Source of the DNA: an uncultured Eubacterium sp.
Lineage (GTDB): Bacteria > Bacillota > Clostridia > Oscillospirales > Acutalibacteraceae
Assembly (NCBI GenBank): GCA_910584985.1
Contig: CAJUDJ010000023.1
Span: 1 to 23,840 of the forward strand
Direction of reading: 5' to 3'
DNA: 23,840 nt
The first letter of the stretch is position 1; each line of letters starts with the position of its first letter. This document shows positions 23,156 through 23,840 of the stretch, piece after piece. The notes beneath the pieces were generated by a model. The model had not been told where the DNA came from and made no database searches. It was given only the letters and a program-made list of their open reading frames with translations. Both the position numbers and the translations under genes were made by a program.

Positions 23156-23840
23156 AATTTACAAAGGAAACAGCAATCAGAATGCTTCGCACATTCATAC
23201 AGACAGCAATTGGATATATTACCGTAAATCTTGCAGGAATTGACTTCACAGGGGACAGAGATATGATAAAAACTGCTTTAATCGGTCTTGCACTCTCTGC
23301 CACATCGGCAGGAATTGCAGCTCTTATGAATTTACAGCCAAGTGAAGAAAAGGGTGCAGGCGGCAATATGGATTTTGATGCATTTGTAAAAGCCTATATG
23401 GGCAAAAGCATTGATTATGACGGTGTAAGCGGTGTGCAGTGTGTTGACCTTGCAAAAGTGTATATGAACAAGGTGTTCGGCTTGAAGCCGGGCGCATGGG
23501 GCAATGCAAAGGATTATTACGAGAATTTCAATAACATTTCTGCTCTCAAAAACAACTTTACAAGAATTGCAAACACACCCGAATTTGTGCCGCAGAAAGG
23601 CGATATATGCGTATGGGGAAAGAATGTAAGCAGTTCACACAATTACGGTCATATTGCCATTGCCACAGGCGAGGGTAATACAAAGGAGCTGTATACATAT
23701 GATCAGAACTGGAACGGTAAGGCAATGAAAAAGGTAAAGCACAATTATGTGGCTTTTCTCGGCGTGCTCAGACCGAAGAATCAGGCACCGTTCACGGCAG
23801 CAAGCAATCCGTTCAAAAAAGGAAATGTCTATACACTTAC
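23152..23840 (+). CDS. Holin-like domain fused to a CHAP-domain endolysin, 3' end outside the window
   Basis: The frame is open from the ATG at 23152 to the last base, with 229 complete codons visible and no stop. Residues 1-62 look like a phage holin of the r1t type, with two hydrophobic stretches (about 12-30 and 39-60) around GIDFTGDRD. Residues about 73-205 are a CHAP amidase/endopeptidase domain, with the nucleophile in GVQCVDLAKVY (C97) and the His in YGHIAIA (H167). The final visible residues (NPFKKGNVYTL) look like the lead-in to an SH3b-type wall-binding domain, which is inference. Holin and endolysin are usually separate genes. No tail or packaging genes are seen. Confidence 0.8.
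   Translation, partial: MKFTKETAIRMLRTFIQTAIGYITVNLAGIDFTGDRDMIKTALIGLALSATSAGIAALMNLQPSEEKGAGGNMDFDAFVKAYMGKSIDYDGVSGVQCVDLAKVYMNKVFGLKPGAWGNAKDYYENFNNISALKNNFTRIANTPEFVPQKGDICVWGKNVSSSHNYGHIAIATGEGNTKELYTYDQNWNGKAMKKVKHNYVAFLGVLRPKNQAPFTAASNPFKKGNVYTL

Overview
The window is a dense stretch of bacterial chromosome. Its gene content (class 1B dihydroorotate dehydrogenase with PyrK, PyrB with PyrI, a YtrA-type GntR regulator, a short-type ArgC, strong GGAG ribosome sites, moderate-to-low GC) points to a Clostridia member of the Bacillota, most likely a gut Oscillospiraceae/Ruminococcaceae-type anaerobe. That taxonomic call is an inference from gene families and style; no marker gene is present.

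Region 1 (1-6022, + strand) is the 3' part of a pyrimidine operon: carB (cut by the window edge), pyrK, pyrD, pyrF, pyrE, pyrB and pyrI. An O6-alkylguanine-DNA alkyltransferase gene follows pyrI directly. The run ends in a perfect 26-nt palindrome that contains the last stop codon. Together these genes take carbamoyl phosphate, aspartate and PRPP to UMP.

Region 2 (6044-7944, - strand) is a three-gene module: a GntR/YtrA-type repressor, an ABC ATPase and an ABC-2 type permease. It sits behind one near-consensus promoter whose -10 is overlapped by an inverted repeat, the usual layout of an autoregulated module.

Region 3 (7957-12220) is a divergent locus. On the - strand, mtnA (methylthioribose-1-phosphate isomerase) overlaps a methylthioadenosine/S-adenosylhomocysteine-type deaminase. 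On the + strand is a BMP-family nucleoside-binding lipoprotein whose two lobes are separated by about 240 residues, including three InlB-type repeat modules. Back-to-back promoters lie between them. I read this as a nucleoside or SAM-by-product salvage locus.

Region 4 (12417-22788, - strand) is a compact arginine operon transcribed argC-argJ-argB-argD-argF-carA-carB. Several of its junctions overlap by 1-4 nt. The last gene is a single 1343-residue reading frame in which a complete arginine-type CarB is joined in frame to a complete diaminopimelate epimerase domain (DapF). That DapF domain has alanine where the first catalytic cysteine should be. The operon has a consensus promoter with ARG-box-like sites upstream. 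It makes carbamoyl phosphate and citrulline from glutamate; argG and argH are not in view.

Region 5 (22797-23840, + strand) is the start of a lysis-type module: a small XhlA-like membrane/coiled-coil protein overlapping a gene that encodes a holin-like membrane domain fused to a CHAP endolysin domain and runs off the window. It suggests a prophage edge, a prophage remnant or a domesticated lysis cassette. The 229-nt gap at 12188-12416 holds a terminator and a degenerate repeat-like element. I saw no tRNA, rRNA, CRISPR array or transposase.
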